DNA of 19,653 nt from CAYWFU01 sp964457585 (GTDB lineage: Bacteria; JACRDZ01). The stretch's first letter is position 1. Every line of letters begins with the position of its first letter. The stretch lies in NCBI GenBank assembly GCA_964457585.1, contig CAYWFU010000055.1, positions 1-19,653 on the forward strand, in the 5' to 3' direction. The notes below the pieces were generated by a model that worked only from the letters and a program-made list of their open reading frames with translations, ran no database searches and was not told where the DNA came from. Position numbers and translations under genes: made by a program. This document shows positions 1 to 6,433 of this stretch, one piece after another.

Positions 1-5
1 TCAAC

Positions 6-24
6 GATATTTTTTTAAAATATC
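6..24. repeat. Short AT-rich perfect inverted repeat
   Basis: Two 8-bp arms, GATATTTT and AAAATATC, face each other across a 3-nt TTT loop. The hairpin would be weak because it is almost all A/T. It may be the remains of an attenuator or 3' end of a gene left of the window. No coding sequence is recognisable in positions 1-168 apart from this and the promoter further right. Confidence 0.4.
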
Positions 25-68
25 TTGGGTAACATTTTTTATGACGCAATTCGAAAGGTCAGTAAGGC

Positions 69-97
69 TTGACAAAAATTAACATATGTATTAAAAT
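69..97 (+). promoter_or_regulatory. Sigma-70-type promoter for the RHH gene
   Basis: A perfect -35 box TTGACA (69-74) is followed by exactly 17 bases and a -10 box TAAAAT (92-97; 5 of 6 consensus bases). Transcription should begin near 104, giving a leader of about 65 nt before the start codon at 169. The same transcript may continue into the response regulator gene at 433, since no terminator is visible between the two genes. Confidence 0.7.
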
Positions 98-168
98 ACA
101 ATATTTTATATTGAAAATGAGGATTACTTCATTATCAGTATCGCAAAACGAGAGGAGGTTTATAAACA

Positions 169-387
169 ATGGGAATAATATCAGTAAGATTTAATCCATA
201 TGAAGAAAAAGTTTTAAAAAAATTGGAAAACTATTACGATGAAGATCGCTCAAAATTGTTAAAAAAATCTTTAATAGAAATGTACGAAAATTTAGTAGAT
301 AGAAAAGAGATTGAAGAATTTGCAATAAAAGAAAAGAGTAAAAAAGTACATTTCTATTCTGCTGAAGAAATATTAAAAAATATTTAA
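169..387 (+). CDS. Ribbon-helix-helix antitoxin-like protein (orphan)
   Basis: A 72-residue protein that starts with a short beta strand (ISVRFNPYE) followed by helices, the pattern of MetJ/Arc/RelB-type ribbon-helix-helix DNA-binding dimers. It resembles the small RelB-like/DUF6290 antitoxin group. The C-terminal half is charged and ends in a YSAEEILKNI segment, where antitoxins of this kind often contact their toxin. A strong Shine-Dalgarno sequence (AGGAGG, about 153-158) precedes the ATG. No RelE/ParE-like toxin follows: the next gene, 45 bp downstream, is a response regulator. It is therefore an orphan antitoxin or a stand-alone small repressor, perhaps autoregulating its strong promoter. 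The fold call is fairly secure; the role is inferred. Confidence 0.75.
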   Translation: MGIISVRFNPYEEKVLKKLENYYDEDRSKLLKKSLIEMYENLVDRKEIEEFAIKEKSKKVHFYSAEEILKNI

Positions 388-432
388 TACTAATTTAATT
401 CCGTAACAGAAATAAAGAAAAAAAGTGTCATT

Positions 433-1113
433 ATGAATGAAAAAATTTTAATTGTTGAAGATGATAAAAATATTTCTGAATTAATTAAATATAATCTTGA
501 AAAAGCTGGATTTACAACAATCTCTGCTATATCTGGAGAATCTGCTTTAGATATATTGCAGACACAAACCATTAATTTAATTCTTTTAGACATTATGCTT
601 CCAGAAATTGATGGTTTTGAAATATGCAGGCGGATTAAGCAAGACCATAAACTTGCCAATATTCCAATAATAATTTTAACTGCAAAAAGCGAGGAAATCG
701 ATAAAATCGTTGGTTTTGAACTGGGTGTTGATGATTATGTTATAAAACCATTCAGCCCGCGAGAACTAAGTTTAAGAATTAAAGCTGTTTTAAAACGAAA
801 ACTCCATATTCAAAATGAGGAAGAAATATTGAATGTTAGTAATATTATTATTGATATTCCAAAACATACTGTTACTGTTAATAAAAAAGAAATTGATTTA
901 ACTGCAATGGAATTCAAATTATTGAGTTTACTTATTCAAAGAAAAAATAGAGTACAAACCAGAGAAAGTTTATTAAATGATGTTTGGGACATAACGAGTG
1001 AAGTAACCACACGTACAATCGACACGCATATAAAACGCATCAGGCAAAAGCTAGGCAAAGCTGGAGATATAATTGAAACAATACGAGGAGTTGGATATGT
1101 GGTGCGGGATTAA
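433..1113 (+). CDS. OmpR/PhoB-family response regulator
   Basis: A 226-residue two-component response regulator. The receiver domain (residues 1-120) has the acidic pair E9/D10-D11, the phospho-acceptor D53 (LILLDIMLP), T83 and K105 (YVIKPF). A winged-helix DNA-binding domain (about 130-226) carries the typical TRTIDTHIKRIRQKLG recognition helix and ends in GVGYVVRD. Length and motifs fit the PhoB/PhoP subgroup. The start lacks a clear Shine-Dalgarno sequence, with only an A/G-rich stretch upstream, so it may be co-transcribed with the RHH gene. Its likely partner is the histidine kinase at 2668-4431, separated from it by an inverted arsenite-efflux cassette. Its stop codon is 9 bp from the stop of the convergent acr3 gene, leaving no room for a terminator. 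The target regulon, phosphate or otherwise, is not shown by the sequence. Confidence 0.92.
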   Translation: MNEKILIVEDDKNISELIKYNLEKAGFTTISAISGESALDILQTQTINLILLDIMLPEIDGFEICRRIKQDHKLANIPIIILTAKSEEIDKIVGFELGVDDYVIKPFSPRELSLRIKAVLKRKLHIQNEEEILNVSNIIIDIPKHTVTVNKKEIDLTAMEFKLLSLLIQRKNRVQTRESLLNDVWDITSEVTTRTIDTHIKRIRQKLGKAGDIIETIRGVGYVVRD

Positions 1114-1122
1114 TGAAGAACT

Positions 1123-2169
1123 TTATTCATTGAAATATCTCCTCTTAAAATATAGACTTACATTAACTAATCCGATTAATACCGGTACTTCTACTAGCGG
1201 ACCTATTACAGCCGCAAACGCCGCGCCCGAATTAATTCCAAAAACAGCAACTGCAACAGCTATAGCAAGTTCAAAATTATTACTTGAGGCTGTAAAAGCT
1301 AGTGTTGCAGATTTTTTGTATTCAATCCCAGCTATTTTACAAATATAAAACGTAAGCAAAAACATTGTAACAAAATATATTAAAAGTGGTATGGCAATCG
1401 AGACTACATCCATTGGTATTTTTACTATATATTCTCCTTTAAGAGAAAACATGACAATAATTGTGAATAACAAGGAGAACAATGTTAAAGGGCTTATCAA
1501 TGGAATAAAATTATTTTCATACCATTCTTTCCCTTTTAATTTTATTAAAACAAATCTTGAAGTAATACCAGCTAAAAATGGAATACCAAGATAAATAAAT
1601 ACACTTTTTGCAATTTGCCCAATAGTTATATTAACAACAACACCCTTTAATCCAAACCATTCAGGAAGTATAGTAATAAAAATTACCGCATAAACCGAAT
1701 AAAATAAAACTTGAAAAATAGAGTTAAAAGCAACGAGCCCAGCGCAATATTCCGTATCACCTTTTGCAAGCTCATTCCATACAATAACCATTGCTATACA
1801 TGGCGCAATGCCAATCATAATCAGCCCAACCATATATTCAGGATAATGCCTTAAAAATATAATTGCAAGTATAAAAGCAAATATCGGCGCAACAATCCAA
1901 TTTAATGTAAAGGTAAGCAACAAAATTTTGGTATCTTTAAAAACATCTAAAAGTTCTTCATATTTAACTTTTGCAAGAGGTGGATACATCATTAAAATTA
2001 ACCCAATCGCAATTGGAATATTTGTAGTCCCTGATTGAAATTTATTCAAAAAATTCACTGTCTCGGGTACAAAATATCCAAGACCTATTCCAATAAACAT
2101 CGCAAGGAATATCCATAACGTTAAAAATCTGTCTAAAAACGATAACTTGCTAATAATTTTTTCACTCAT
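1123..2169 (-). CDS. acr3: Acr3-family arsenite efflux permease
   Basis: A 348-residue integral membrane protein with about ten hydrophobic helices. It belongs to the bile/arsenite/riboflavin transporter superfamily, Acr3 branch, which exports arsenite (and sometimes antimonite) through the inner membrane using the proton gradient. Diagnostic features are the conserved cysteine in the broken helix (GIAPCIAMVIVW, C124), known in Acr3 proteins to be essential for As(III) transport, and the helix-9 motif SSNNFELAIA with E300. Its ATG overlaps the stop of the upstream DUF134 gene in an ATGA arrangement, so the two are translationally coupled. No arsenate reductase (arsC) or ArsR-type repressor is present in the window, which leaves the DUF134 protein as the obvious local regulator. 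It lies convergently against the response regulator. Confidence 0.95.
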   Translation of the reverse strand: MSEKIISKLSFLDRFLTLWIFLAMFIGIGLGYFVPETVNFLNKFQSGTTNIPIAIGLILMMYPPLAKVKYEELLDVFKDTKILLLTFTLNWIVAPIFAFILAIIFLRHYPEYMVGLIMIGIAPCIAMVIVWNELAKGDTEYCAGLVAFNSIFQVLFYSVYAVIFITILPEWFGLKGVVVNITIGQIAKSVFIYLGIPFLAGITSRFVLIKLKGKEWYENNFIPLISPLTLFSLLFTIIVMFSLKGEYIVKIPMDVVSIAIPLLIYFVTMFLLTFYICKIAGIEYKKSATLAFTASSNNFELAIAVAVAVFGINSGAAFAAVIGPLVEVPVLIGLVNVSLYFKRRYFNE

Positions 2170-2471
2170 TTTTTCTCCTGTTTAAATTTCTTGCAGCATC
2201 CGCCTTCTATCTTTATCTCTTTTAAATTCACAAGACTATCAGCTATTTTTTTATACGCTGAAGTAAGTATTCTTGAAAATGTCGGACGTGATATCTGCAT
2301 TTTTTCCGCTGCATTAAGTTGCTGCAAATTTTCAACATCAGCAAGCCTTACAGCCTCAAATTCATCAAGCGATAAAATAACACTTTCTAATTTTGACGGA
2401 GCAATTCCCTTTGGTCTAAATAATCGCTCTTTTGAAGAACAACGGATGATACGAATTTTTTTTGGTCTCAT
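2166..2471 (-). CDS. DUF134-family helix-turn-helix protein, putative regulator of acr3
   Basis: A 101-residue member of the DUF134 family of predicted DNA-binding proteins. The family signature is present: an N-terminal basic segment MRPKKIRII, the LFRPKGI stretch, LSLDEFEAVRLADVE, and a helix-turn-helix with SRPTFSRIL (residues 61-69), ending in KIEGG. Three cysteines occur: C11 near the N-terminus and the adjacent pair C92-C93 just after KIEGG. Thiols arranged like this could bind As(III), but that is inference. The gene is the first of a two-gene minus-strand operon with acr3, overlapping it by 4 bp. Its promoter carries a 26-bp palindrome over the expected transcription start, which suggests autoregulation. 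Its function has not been established from sequence alone. Confidence 0.88.
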   Translation of the reverse strand: MRPKKIRIIRCSSKERLFRPKGIAPSKLESVILSLDEFEAVRLADVENLQQLNAAEKMQISRPTFSRILTSAYKKIADSLVNLKEIKIEGGCCKKFKQEKK

Positions 2472-2526
2472 TTTTTATACTCCAATTTATTTTAATTAAA
2501 TATTTTTTATCTGTTAATTTAATAAG

Positions 2527-2552
2527 TAGTTATGAGCATATGTTCATAACTA
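2527..2552. promoter_or_regulatory. 26-bp near-perfect palindrome, putative operator of DUF134-acr3
   Basis: The half-sites are TAGTTATGAGCAT and its mirror ATGTTCATAACTA. Only one base pair of thirteen fails to match (2536 against 2543). The palindrome begins at the last base of the minus-strand -10 box and covers the expected +1 near 2545, a classic repressor position. It lies about 115 bp upstream of the histidine kinase start on the other strand, so it could also affect that gene. Confidence 0.65.
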
Positions 2553-2580
2553 TAATATCGTTTTAGATAATAAAAGTCAA
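2552..2580 (-). promoter_or_regulatory. Sigma-70-type promoter of the DUF134-acr3 operon
   Basis: On the minus strand TTGACT (2580-2575) is followed by 17 bases and TATTAT (2557-2552). Transcription should start near 2545, inside the palindrome, and give a leader of about 75 nt. The rest of the 196-bp divergent region (2472-2667) is A/T-rich. I could not assign a convincing plus-strand promoter for the histidine kinase. Confidence 0.65.
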
Positions 2581-2667
2581 GATAAATACTTTTAATTAAA
2601 TAATTATTTTAAAGCTAGACAAATATATATAAATGAATAAAATAATATTTAATGAAAGGTCATTAAA

Positions 2668-4431
2668 ATGAAAATAAATATACATCATAAAATTACTTTA
2701 TTTTTTATTTTTATTAATGCTGTTATTTTTTTAGGTATTTTTATTTATCTAAATAATAATTTAAAAAGTTTAACATATAACCGCATTAAAGAAAATCTTC
2801 ACAAGCAAACTTCCTTGGTTAAATCTTTGCTCGATGAAAATATTATTAAGAATACTTCACAAAAAGATTTTGATAAATTTGCTGATGATATTGGTGAAAA
2901 CTTAAAATTACGCGTTACTATTATAGATATTAACGGTAAAGTTTTAGGGGATTCGGACTTATCTACAATGGAAATTTTAAAAGTCGAAAACCACTTACAC
3001 CGTCCTGAAATAGAGCAGGTGATGGCTTCTGGAACTGGAGAATCAACACGTTTTAGCGCAACAGTCAATAAGGATATGCTTTACATCGCTCTTCTATCGA
3101 ATAAAAATATTGTAGTACGATTGTCTGTTCCTTTATCAGAGATAGAATCTCTTTCATCCGAATTAAAAAAAATATTGGTTGTTTCATTTGTGATTGCATT
3201 TATTTTTGGAATATTTATAAGTTACATGCTTTCGAACTTTTTAATAAAACCAATAAAAGACGTGTCAGCAGTAGCAAAACTAATAGCAAATGGAGATTTT
3301 TCAAAAAAAATATTAATCAAAACAAATGATGAAATAGAAGAATTAGCAAAAGCTTTTAATTATATGTCAGAGCAGATTAAATTAAGAATTGATGAAGCCA
3401 TATCAAGCACAACTAAACTTGAAGCAGTATTGTTAAGCATGTCTGAAGGTGTTATGGCTGTTGATATTACAGGTAAAATTATTTTGATTAATCAAGCTCT
3501 TAAAAATTTTCTGCAAATTAATGAGGAGATTAAAGGTAAAAGACCTATAGAAGCAATCCGTCGCATGGAAATTCAAAATATTGTAGATGAAGTATTAAAT
3601 TCAAGCCGCAGTATCAAATCTCAAGAAATTACTATCTTTTCACCTGATGAAAAAATTTTATTACTATATGCCGCACCAATTATTTATGAAAAAAATTTAA
3701 ATGGCGTTGTTCTTATTTTTCATGACATTACTAATTTAAGACATCTTGAAAATATCCGAAAAGATTTTGCGGCTAATGTCTCGCATGAACTTCGAACTCC
3801 TATCACAAACATTAAAGGATATAGTGAAACCTTGCTAGACGGGGCACTTGAAGATAAAGAAAACGCAAAAGAGTTCCTTAAAATAATACATTCTAATTCT
3901 GAAAGATTAGCTCAATTAATTGATGATATTTTAAGTTTATCAGCCATAGAATCTGGTAAAATGAAAATTAATTTTCAATCTTGCAATATTAAGCTAATTA
4001 TAAGTAAAGCTATATCTATGATGGATAAAAATGCAAAGGAAAAATCAATTGAAATTAAAACAAATATTGAAGCAAATGTATCAAATATTTTAGCTGATGA
4101 AAATTTAATTGCACAGATAATGATAAACCTCATTGATAATGCAATTAAATATAATAATATTGGCGGGAAAATCACTATTTCAGCCTACGATGAAGATAAA
4201 TTTGTAAGGATTAATGTTTTTGATACAGGGATTGGTATTCCAGATGAAGATATTCCAAGAATTTTTGAACGTTTTTATCGTGTTGATAAAGCTCGTTCTA
4301 AAGAATCAGACGGAACAGGTCTTGGACTTGCTATTGTTAAACATTTAATTATTTTGCATGGAGGAGAAATTACAGTTAAAAGTATCAAAGAAGAGGGCTC
4401 TACATTCAGCTTTATAGTTCTAAAAGTTTAG
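2668..4431 (+). CDS. PhoR-like sensor histidine kinase (HAMP-PAS-HisKA-HATPase)
   Basis: A 587-residue membrane sensor kinase. TM1 is at about 9-28, an extracytoplasmic sensor region spans about 29-167, and TM2 is at about 168-188. HAMP follows at about 189-241, PAS at about 250-355, the HisKA dimerisation helix with phospho-acceptor H373 (NVSHELRTPITN), and a HATPase_c domain with an N-box (NLIDNAIKYN, 487-496), G1 (DTGIGIP, 519-525) and G2 (GTGLGLA, 549-555). This order is that of PhoR/WalK kinases. It should autophosphorylate on H373 and pass phosphate to D53 of the regulator at 433-1113. An AAGGT element lies 8-12 bp before the ATG. All catalytic motifs are intact. The signal sensed is unknown; no pst or phoU gene is in the window. 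Confidence 0.93.
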   Translation: MKINIHHKITLFFIFINAVIFLGIFIYLNNNLKSLTYNRIKENLHKQTSLVKSLLDENIIKNTSQKDFDKFADDIGENLKLRVTIIDINGKVLGDSDLSTMEILKVENHLHRPEIEQVMASGTGESTRFSATVNKDMLYIALLSNKNIVVRLSVPLSEIESLSSELKKILVVSFVIAFIFGIFISYMLSNFLIKPIKDVSAVAKLIANGDFSKKILIKTNDEIEELAKAFNYMSEQIKLRIDEAISSTTKLEAVLLSMSEGVMAVDITGKIILINQALKNFLQINEEIKGKRPIEAIRRMEIQNIVDEVLNSSRSIKSQEITIFSPDEKILLLYAAPIIYEKNLNGVVLIFHDITNLRHLENIRKDFAANVSHELRTPITNIKGYSETLLDGALEDKENAKEFLKIIHSNSERLAQLIDDILSLSAIESGKMKINFQSCNIKLIISKAISMMDKNAKEKSIEIKTNIEANVSNILADENLIAQIMINLIDNAIKYNNIGGKITISAYDEDKFVRINVFDTGIGIPDEDIPRIFERFYRVDKARSKESDGTGLGLAIVKHLIILHGGEITVKSIKEEGSTFSFIVLKV

Positions 4432-4464
4432 TGTTTACACATTCTTTGATAAAATATACAAATA

Positions 4465-4473
4465 TGGTATAAT
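4465..4473 (+). promoter_or_regulatory. Extended -10 promoter giving a likely leaderless transcript
   Basis: The sequence TGGTATAAT is an extended -10 element (TGn plus perfect TATAAT at 4468-4473). No good -35 box is seen 16-18 bases upstream, which extended -10 promoters tolerate. The expected +1 falls at about 4480, exactly the A of the ATG of the 64-residue protein. No Shine-Dalgarno sequence precedes that ATG, consistent with leaderless translation. Confidence 0.5.
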
Positions 4474-4479
4474 ACGAAT

Positions 4480-4674
4480 ATGAAAGTAATAAAAACTCAT
4501 ACTTCACTTAAAAAAATAACAAAAAATGATGACTCTTTTGTTGATGCTCTTCCTTATCAGCGTCTTGCTTTTATCTGGGAACTTACCGCTGAATTATGGT
4601 CACTTAAAGGATCAGAATATGTTAAACAAAGATTACAAAGAGATGTTACAAATCTTATTAAAAAACAAGGTTAG
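4480..4674 (+). CDS. Small conserved protein paired with a nucleotidyltransferase
   Basis: A 64-residue, basic and probably cytoplasmic protein with a compact middle (LPYQRLAFIWELTAELWSL) and a basic tail (KQRLQRDVTNLIKKQG). I recognise the LPY-R-WELT-ELWSLKG pattern as a small protein often encoded just before MNT/AbiEii-like nucleotidyltransferases; no function is known to me. Its last 56 bp overlap the start of the nucleotidyltransferase in another frame, so the two are very likely made together and may act as a complex or toxin-antitoxin-like pair. It has no ribosome-binding site and its ATG sits at the predicted transcription start. Coding is supported by the conserved pattern and the overlap, not by length. 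Confidence 0.6.
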   Translation: MKVIKTHTSLKKITKNDDSFVDALPYQRLAFIWELTAELWSLKGSEYVKQRLQRDVTNLIKKQG

Positions 4675-5062
4675 ATTTCTGGTTGTTGGAGCTTATGCAA
4701 TGGGTGTTTATGGATATCCCCGAGCAACAGGTGATTTTGATATCTGGGTTGAGGCAACAAAAGAAAATTCGAATAGAATTTTTAAATCGCTTATAGAATT
4801 TGGGACTCCCATAAAAGAAATTAATGATACTACTTTCTCGGAAAAAGGAATAATATTTCAAATTGGAGTTGCTCCGCGTCGAATTGATATAATTACAGAA
4901 ATAGATGGAGTTGTTTTTGATGAAGGATATATAACAAGACAGGAAGTTGAAATTGAAAATATTAAAATCCCTTTTCTTTCAAAAGATAATCTAATAAAAA
5001 ATAAACAGTCCACAGGAAGAGAAAAAGACAAATTAGATGTAGAGAATTTAAAAAAAGCTTGA
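4619..5062 (+). CDS. MNT/AbiEii-like nucleotidyltransferase
   Basis: A 147-residue protein of the polymerase-beta/minimal nucleotidyltransferase superfamily. The fold marker VVGAYAMGVYGYPRATGDFDIWVE contains the metal-binding pair D39-x-D41, and a third acidic residue is likely D90 (RRIDIIT). The C-terminal GREKDKLDVENL segment is typical of this group. I chose the ATG at 4619 because an AAGGA sequence (4607-4611) lies 7 bp upstream. The frame is open from an earlier ATG at 4526, but that extension reads as hydrophobic non-homologous sequence overlapping the 64-residue gene. Relatives transfer nucleotides to tRNA or partner proteins as toxins or antitoxins, or act as antibiotic nucleotidyltransferases; which applies is unknown. 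No HEPN partner is present. A mobile-element-like repeat begins 1 bp after the stop. Confidence 0.8.
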   Translation: MLNKDYKEMLQILLKNKVRFLVVGAYAMGVYGYPRATGDFDIWVEATKENSNRIFKSLIEFGTPIKEINDTTFSEKGIIFQIGVAPRRIDIITEIDGVVFDEGYITRQEVEIENIKIPFLSKDNLIKNKQSTGREKDKLDVENLKKA

Positions 5063-5063
5063 T

Positions 5064-5188
5064 TAGGGGCTGTCCAAAAAGGCTGATTTTTTTAGGGGCT
5101 TGATTCATCAAGCCCGATTTTTCAACGTTTTTTCGGGTTCGATAAATCGAACCACTACATTTTATACCTTTTTTGGATAACCCCCCTA
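5064..5188. mobile_element. MITE-like element with two internal hairpins
   Basis: A 125-bp non-coding sequence bounded by imperfect terminal inverted repeats. The left end (5064-5082) reads TAGGGGCTGTCCAAAAAGG; the right end (5167-5188), read on the other strand, has the same order with two extra Gs, one extra A and two substitutions. Inside are two perfect hairpins: GGGCTTGA-TTCA-TCAAGCCC (5096-5115 region) and GGTTCGAT-AA-ATCGAACC (about 5136-5153). The terminal repeats resemble insertion-sequence ends, and TA at both ends could be a target duplication of the IS630/mariner kind. There is no transposase and no open frame. It could also be a folded RNA or bidirectional terminator for the gene just upstream. 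Confidence 0.5.
5096..5115. repeat. Perfect hairpin inside the MITE-like element
   Basis: Arms of 8 bp (GGGCTTGA / TCAAGCCC) face each other across a TTCA loop. Together with the second hairpin, about 20 bp to the right, it would give a three-armed fold enclosed by the terminal repeats. The following GATTTTTC could act as a weak U-tract for transcripts coming from the nucleotidyltransferase gene. Confidence 0.6.
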
Positions 5189-5270
5189 CATAAAATTTAG
5201 CATTGGTTGGTTATATCAAAGCAATTTTAATGCGTTTGCCCTGTAAACGTTCTCTTTGCAATTTTTTCTC

Positions 5271-5299
5271 TTGACAAAAAAAAATACCAGTGATAAATT
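5271..5299 (+). promoter_or_regulatory. Promoter of the hrcA-grpE-dnaK operon
   Basis: A perfect TTGACA (5271-5276) is followed by 17 bases and TAAATT (5294-5299; 4 of 6 consensus). The predicted start near 5306 lies inside the CIRCE operator, so bound HrcA would block transcription. The stretch 5189-5270 between the MITE-like element and this promoter shows nothing else I can support. Confidence 0.65.
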
Positions 5300-5301
5300 A
5301 T

Positions 5302-5328
5302 TTAGCACTCTCATTATGAGAGTGCTAA
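5302..5328. promoter_or_regulatory. CIRCE operator (HrcA binding site)
   Basis: A perfect consensus TTAGCACTC-N9-GAGTGCTAA. The symmetry extends well beyond CIRCE: 20-bp arms from 5295-5314 and 5316-5335 are fully complementary around a single central T at 5315, making 41 bp in total. HrcA binds CIRCE and represses the chaperone operon until heat or unfolded protein titrates GroEL away from HrcA. This is the only CIRCE in the window; none precedes dnaJ. Confidence 0.97.
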
Positions 5329-5358
5329 ATAATTTAATAAAGCAATAAGGCAATAAAA

Positions 5359-6402
5359 ATGAGTGTAATTCTAGATGATCGGTGTAAAAAAATATTGCAG
5401 GCAATTGTGCAGATATATATTAAAACTGCTGAACCTGTGGGTTCCCGTACTATTGCGAGGTATTATAATCTTGGGATCAGTCCTGCAACTATACGTAATG
5501 CTATGAATGATCTTGAAGAATTAGGTTTTATTATGCAGCCTCATACGTCAGCAGGAAGAGTTCCAACGCATAAAGGATATAGATATTATGTAGATACTTT
5601 AATGGAGCGGTCTAAACTTTCAAAACAGGAAGAAAAAAATATTGAAGTCAATTATAATGATAAAATCAATGAATTTAATAATGATATTTTTCGTATAACG
5701 TCAAAAATGCTGGCGCTTATTTCAAATTATGCTGGAGTAACTTTGTCTCCATGCATATCCAGAAGCACAATTAGAAAAATTGAATTTATTCCGCTTTCTG
5801 GCAGAAAAATATTAATGATTGCAATAACTAATTCGAATGTTATAAAAAATAAAATCATTGAACTTATAAAACCTATCAGTGCTGATGAACTGCATATTAT
5901 TTCTAAAATGTTTACTGATAAATTTGGCGGATTATCTTTTCCTGAAATATCTAATGTTACTATGGATAAAATGGAATTACATAATACAAATTATGAAGAG
6001 CTTTTAAAAAATGCTATAAATTTTGCTAAAAATTGTCTGGAAAATGAATATGAAGACGAAATTTATCTTGAAGGAACGGGAAATATTTTAAAGCATCCTG
6101 ATTTCGCGCAAATAAATAAAACAAAAGAGATTTTTAAAATTCTGGAAGATAAAAAGAATTTTATGGAACTTCTGCAGAATGTTATTGAGGTAAATGGAGT
6201 AAATGTTCTAATTGGAGAAGAAACGCATATATCTGAAATGCAGGATTGCAGTATTGTTATTTGTTCTTATAAAATAAAAGGGTATCCCTCCGGGATAATA
6301 GGTATAATAGGACCAACCCGAATGAAATACGGTAAAATTTTTTCTATTGTGGAATTCACATCCTTTCAATTAGAAAAAGCATTATCTTATTTGATTGAAT
6401 AG
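5359..6402 (+). CDS. hrcA: Heat-inducible transcription repressor HrcA
   Basis: A 347-residue HrcA, the usual family length. An N-terminal winged helix (about 1-75) carries the family signature GISPATIRNAMNDLEELGFI followed by QPHTSAGRVPTHKGYRYYVD. The GAF-like dimerisation and inserted domains follow, ending with the GIIGPTRMKYGKI motif near the C-terminus. It binds the CIRCE site immediately upstream and so controls its own operon; activity depends on GroEL in known systems. AAGG lies 8 bp before the ATG. It is first in the operon hrcA-grpE-dnaK, followed by dnaJ, the arrangement best known from Firmicutes. No groES/groEL is present here. Confidence 0.97.
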   Translation: MSVILDDRCKKILQAIVQIYIKTAEPVGSRTIARYYNLGISPATIRNAMNDLEELGFIMQPHTSAGRVPTHKGYRYYVDTLMERSKLSKQEEKNIEVNYNDKINEFNNDIFRITSKMLALISNYAGVTLSPCISRSTIRKIEFIPLSGRKILMIAITNSNVIKNKIIELIKPISADELHIISKMFTDKFGGLSFPEISNVTMDKMELHNTNYEELLKNAINFAKNCLENEYEDEIYLEGTGNILKHPDFAQINKTKEIFKILEDKKNFMELLQNVIEVNGVNVLIGEETHISEMQDCSIVICSYKIKGYPSGIIGIIGPTRMKYGKIFSIVEFTSFQLEKALSYLIE

Positions 6403-6433
6403 AGATTTTAAGTTAGGAGGTAAATGCAAAATA

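Noticed and set aside
1073..1348. Plus-strand 91-codon open frame at the end of the response regulator
   Set aside because: It overlaps the well-supported regulator end and acr3 on the other strand; its translation is a low-complexity Thr/Ala run with no Shine-Dalgarno sequence. It is a shadow of acr3.
2191..2499. Plus-strand 102-codon frame opposite DUF134
   Set aside because: Fully antisense to a family-level DUF134 match, with no ribosome site; a shadow frame.
4526..4618. Upstream extension of the nucleotidyltransferase to ATG 4526
   Set aside because: The extra residues are hydrophobic, unlike the family's N-terminus, and overlap the 64-residue gene. ATG 4619 has AAGGA at the right distance and starts MLNKDYKEML, as expected.
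5064..5188. tRNA-like cloverleaf
   Set aside because: The three-armed fold lacks T-loop and D-loop consensus bases, an anticodon stem of proper size and a CCA-compatible acceptor stem.
6395..6433. Upstream start for GrpE at 6395
   Set aside because: It would translate through the AGGAGG ribosome site and overlap the end of hrcA; ATG 6434 is the better start.
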